From NCBI RefSeq assembly GCF_021018805.1, contig NC_086247.1, positions 139,541,602 through 139,605,601 of the forward strand: a DNA stretch of 64,000 nt, in the 5' to 3' direction. The notes under the pieces are model-generated. The model had not been told where the DNA came from. It saw only the letters and a program-made list of their open reading frames with translations, and searched no databases. The translations under genes were made by a program, and so were the position numbers. This DNA comes from Prinia subflava. Lineage: Eukaryota; Chordata; Aves; Passeriformes; Cisticolidae. How positions within the stretch are numbered: position 1 is the stretch's first letter; every line of letters starts with the position of its first letter. Positions 60,919 through 64,000 of the stretch are shown here, piece after piece.

Positions 60919-62764
60919 GCTGTCTAGTAATTTAAATTATCTGCTCCCCCTTACTCCAGTTTTTGTGGAGCTATGTTGACATATGGGAAAAAAAAGTTCT
61001 GTTGCTATAGCTACCAAGATGAGCTTCCAGCCATGAGATTATGATCAATAAAATATACCAGATGTGTCTCCAAGAGCTTTCATTAATAAAAACCAAGTGT
61101 GATGAGAACCTTCAGACTAATTCTAGGGGACACAAATGAGATGCTTTTAAATATCTCATCTGATGAAAAATAAAAAGCTACTAGCACCCATAAGATTTTA
61201 TGCCAAGCACTGACTGAAGCATTGCTCTCACTGAGAACACGTGCACCAAAATACCCTTTCAGAAACACACAGCCCAGAAAGCTGAGCACAAGTGAAAGGG
61301 GAACCCTGTGTTTTCCGAGGCTGCCACTGGTCCTTTCGCTCCTGCAGAACTGCTGATGTGCAGAACAAAACCCCGGGGCATATTGTAAAAGTGAAGGCTG
61401 AATTTCCTGTCCTTGCAACATCTCTTCTTCTTTGCAAGTTGTCTCAAAAAGCTCAGTATCTGCTTCCCTCTGGAGTGTTTTCCCACATGTGCTGTAAGAC
61501 AAAAGAAGGATGCCAACAAAGACCACGAAGGGCCACCGGCAAAGCATCAGCAGGAAGGAACAAAGGCAGCAGAGGAGGCGCAGAGAGGAGCCTCAGAGCC
61601 AGGTCTTGCCCAGGGCCAGCAGCTCCTCCCTTCCAGCACCACGGCAGGGTGCTGGGGGCTCTGCTCGCCCTTCACTGGCCCTTGGAGTCTCCCTGCAGTG
61701 GGAGCTCTTCTCTTCTGGAGCTCTTTGGTGCAACAGTTTCCAGATACCTCTGGGTCTCCTTCTCCACAGTCTTGCTTTGTCCTAGGTTTCCAAACTCTGA
61801 CCAAGAACACAACAAAGTCAAACTCCATCCCTTCCCAGGCTGGCAGCACAATTGCTACCAGCTTTATCAGCCAAGCATATGAACCAAGGATCCTTTTCTT
61901 GTCCACATGTGCTTACACTCCTGCAGTCAGTTGTGGATACAGTTCTCCCCTGACAGCTCCTGCACAGGTTCCAGTTAGTTAGATGAACAGTAGAAAGAAA
62001 TTTTTAGTAGATTTGACTCATGCTTTTATGCTTATTTTTATGCATTTTGGCTCTCTTTTTAAAATTAATATTCATATTCTCTCATTTCCCAGTTCCCAAC
62101 CCATTTTCAGCAGCTAATAAAGGTTAATAAACTCACTCCAAGTTATGAGGGTAATTTGAGTCCAGTTTGAACACTGCATCTCTGATTAGTCCATAACAGG
62201 CGAGGTACATGTCTGCTGCCATACTGTCATTAAATTATCCTGTGCTGGAACTGGATGCCACTGTTTGTCACTGTGGGAATGAAATATTAATTTAATGCTA
62301 TCTGCATTTATTAGAGAGCAAGCCCATTGTACAGGCTGACAAGGGAAACTGAGAGTCCTCTACAATAATGAGCATGGGGGATAAAGAAATCCATTCCACA
62401 TCAGGAGTGACTCTTCCCGCCTCTCTCGTGCTGCTCAAGTGTCTGTAGATCAATGGAGACAAGTCAGCTGGAAATGAGAGAAAAATACAAAAATGTCTCA
62501 AGCTTCACCTATGAGTGGATTTGATAATGATTCACGCACTGCACAGGTCTGACTTTCTGCCATTAATTCATACCATTAATTTTGCAGTTCAAATAAAAAC
62601 CGAATTTTGCGACATTTCCAAGTATCTTCCTGGGGGGAAAAAAAAAAAAAAAAGTGATTTAAACAAAGAGTGGGAAATGCCCAGCGGAATATTCTGGTAC
62701 TTATTCAGAAACCTAACGTGTGTCTTTTCTCAGTGTTTTACCGCCAGGACTCAATCCTGTGCAG

Positions 62765-63130
62765 CTCAGGGGGAAGGAGCAGCATGGCCGCGGCTGCCAG
62801 CAGGACAGGAGGGACCCGGCAGCACCGGCGGGTCCGAGCGGTGCCGGGAGCCGGGAAGAGCCGGCGATCCCCGGGAAGGCTCGGGGGAGCCCCGGGCCCG
62901 GAGCGGGGCCGGGCCGAGCGGTGCCCAAGGCCGGGAAGCGCCGGCGATCCCCAGGAAGGTTCGGGGCAGCCCCGGGCGCCCCCTGGCGCCGGGCGGGCGC
63001 CGCGGGGTCACGTCCCGAGGGAGCCGGGCCCGGCCGGCAGCCGCGGTTCCGGGCCGGAGGCAGAACAGAGGCCCGGGCCGAGGGAGGGATCCTTGGATCA
63101 CCGACCCGGGGTGCCCGGCACATGAGGCCC
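62765..63130. promoter_or_regulatory. Small CpG-rich patch with an 80-bp tandem duplication
   Basis: About 360 CpG-dense bases stand out from AT-rich sequence to the left. Two imperfect copies of an 80-bp unit begin at about 62836 and 62916, both starting GAGCGGTGCC and both containing CCGGCGATCCCC. The patch could be a CpG-island promoter of an unannotated transcript or a GC-rich minisatellite. No TATA box or coding exon is evident. Confidence 0.5.
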
Positions 63131-64000
63131 CAGTGCCGCCGTGCTCTCTCATGGCCGGGAGGGCTCGGGCAGATTCCTGCAGGGGCCGGGTCAGGGCTGG
63201 CTGTCCCTCACTAGCTCAGCACTGCTGGAAGTTCAGCCCTGGGTGGACAATTCTGGTTTTAGTGCCGAGCAGTGAGATAACGAGAGTGGCTTACACTTCA
63301 TCACGACCTCGCAGGCTCATCAAGTAAACAGTCCCTTGCCGGGCAGGGAGGATGACCTCAGTGGAGGATCTCATCATTCGGCCTGAAGTCAAGCTGAACC
63401 TCAGACCTAGAAAGCGCCACAAACCAAACTCAAAACCTTTATTATTCCACCACAGCCTGGCCTGCATTCCTTCCTCTCCATGACGTGTGGCTCAGCTCCT
63501 CTCCTGTTGTGTAACCCTGAGCACACGGCCTGGTGTTCGAGAGGAAAGCAGACCCGCAGGAGCAGCAATAGCAGCATCTTTCAGGATCAGCGGGCAGCTC
63601 GTCCCTTCCCCCCGCACAGGGACAAGCCCCTCACACCCGAGGCGGGCAAAGGGGAGCTCTGCAGCCTGGAGGGGAAGGGCGGCAGGGGCTGAGCCTGGTG
63701 CTGACAGGACCAGGACTCCGCGTGTGAGCGGCAGGAGTGCGCTGCCTCTGCGAGACAACCACCGTGCGAGGAGGATACCCCGTGCTGCGGGAGCTTCCCT
63801 CTTCCTCAGCAGCAGGAAACAGGGACATGCCGCTGCCGGCCCCTGCAAACCAGCCCCGGGCACCACGGCCGCAGGCTGCTGCAGGCACAGACAGGGCCCG
63901 CAGTGAGCTGTGGCTGAAGCGAGAGACTTCCTGGGCAGCAGACTGAGCTCTGCCCTGCTTTCTGCTGAAGGGTATTTTCCTGCAGTAAAAGCATTTAAAG
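63131..64000. other. Right-edge sequence, no gene recognised
   Basis: Moderately GC-rich sequence with overlapping open frames on both strands between 63.48 and 63.95 kb. None shows a domain or motif that I recognise, and splice signals are not convincing. It could belong to the same regulatory patch as 62.77-63.13 kb. Confidence 0.45.

Larger units (their letters stand above)
55532..62760. other. Intergenic region right of the minisatellite
   Basis: No coding exon is recognised. Simple repeats include a GTTTT run at 55705-55732, an AT-rich run at 57190-57235, a CAC/CAT triplet run at 59753-59792, and a perfect tandem duplication of 18 bp at 60883-60918. The 59.0-60.5 kb and 61.5-61.8 kb parts are GC-richer and contain overlapping open frames on both strands, none of which reads like a known protein. 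Confidence 0.55.

Noticed and set aside
61083..61982. Overlapping open frames of 119-196 codons on both strands
   Set aside because: Both strands and several frames are open at once, and no protein family is recognisable.
62515..63327. 270-codon plus-strand open frame
   Set aside because: It runs from AT-rich sequence into the CpG patch, with an arginine/glycine/proline-rich second half produced by GC content. Competing frames exist on both strands and no domain is seen.
37691..64000. Exons of KIF5B, the mammalian neighbour upstream of ARHGAP12
   Set aside because: No kinesin motor, stalk or tail sequence is visible in any frame. The gene probably lies beyond the right edge.

Overview
This is vertebrate nuclear DNA, most likely from a bird. 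The clearest clue is a 5'-truncated CR1 LINE of the avian type at about 47.87-48.68 kb. Bird-like GC-rich promoter sequence and GC-rich minisatellites agree with it. Nothing in the window looks bacterial or viral, and nearly all long open frames are chance frames in introns or in stop-free tandem repeats.

One protein-coding gene can be recognised: ARHGAP12 (Rho GTPase-activating protein 12), on the minus strand. Two internal coding exons are present and both translate cleanly. The first, 31147-31815 of an exon starting at 31898, carries the start codon, the N-terminal SH3 domain and a Ser-rich linker. The second, 4771-5034, carries a proline-rich stretch and the first WW domain. Both lie between AG acceptors and GT donors and join in phase 0, giving 311 continuous residues. 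The second WW, PH and RhoGAP domains must lie beyond position 1. Bases 1-4770 and 5035-31146 are introns. Bases 31899 to about 37 kb are the intron separating the coding part from a non-coding first exon that should lie in the CpG island at 36735-37690.

The CpG island is the promoter. It has GC boxes and a CACGTG E-box suited to minus-strand transcription. It also has, facing the other way, a perfect MEF2/TATA-like element followed about 136 bases later by a good plus-strand splice donor, so a divergent non-coding transcript is possible.

From about 37.7 kb to the right end I see no coding exon. This is intergenic sequence upstream of ARHGAP12. It holds an old LINE-tail relic (about 39.0 kb), an A-rich tract joined to a G-run (44.6 kb), the CR1 copy, a large 1.7-kb minisatellite of 32-42-bp units (53.82-55.53 kb), and a second small CpG-rich patch with an 80-bp tandem duplication (62.8-63.13 kb). 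In mammals the neighbour on this side is KIF5B; no KIF5B exon is visible here.

I found no convincing new biological system. The points most worth a second look are the divergent promoter signals, the nested minisatellite, the upstream ORF in the ARHGAP12 leader, and a candidate processed retrocopy ending in a 72-bp A tract.
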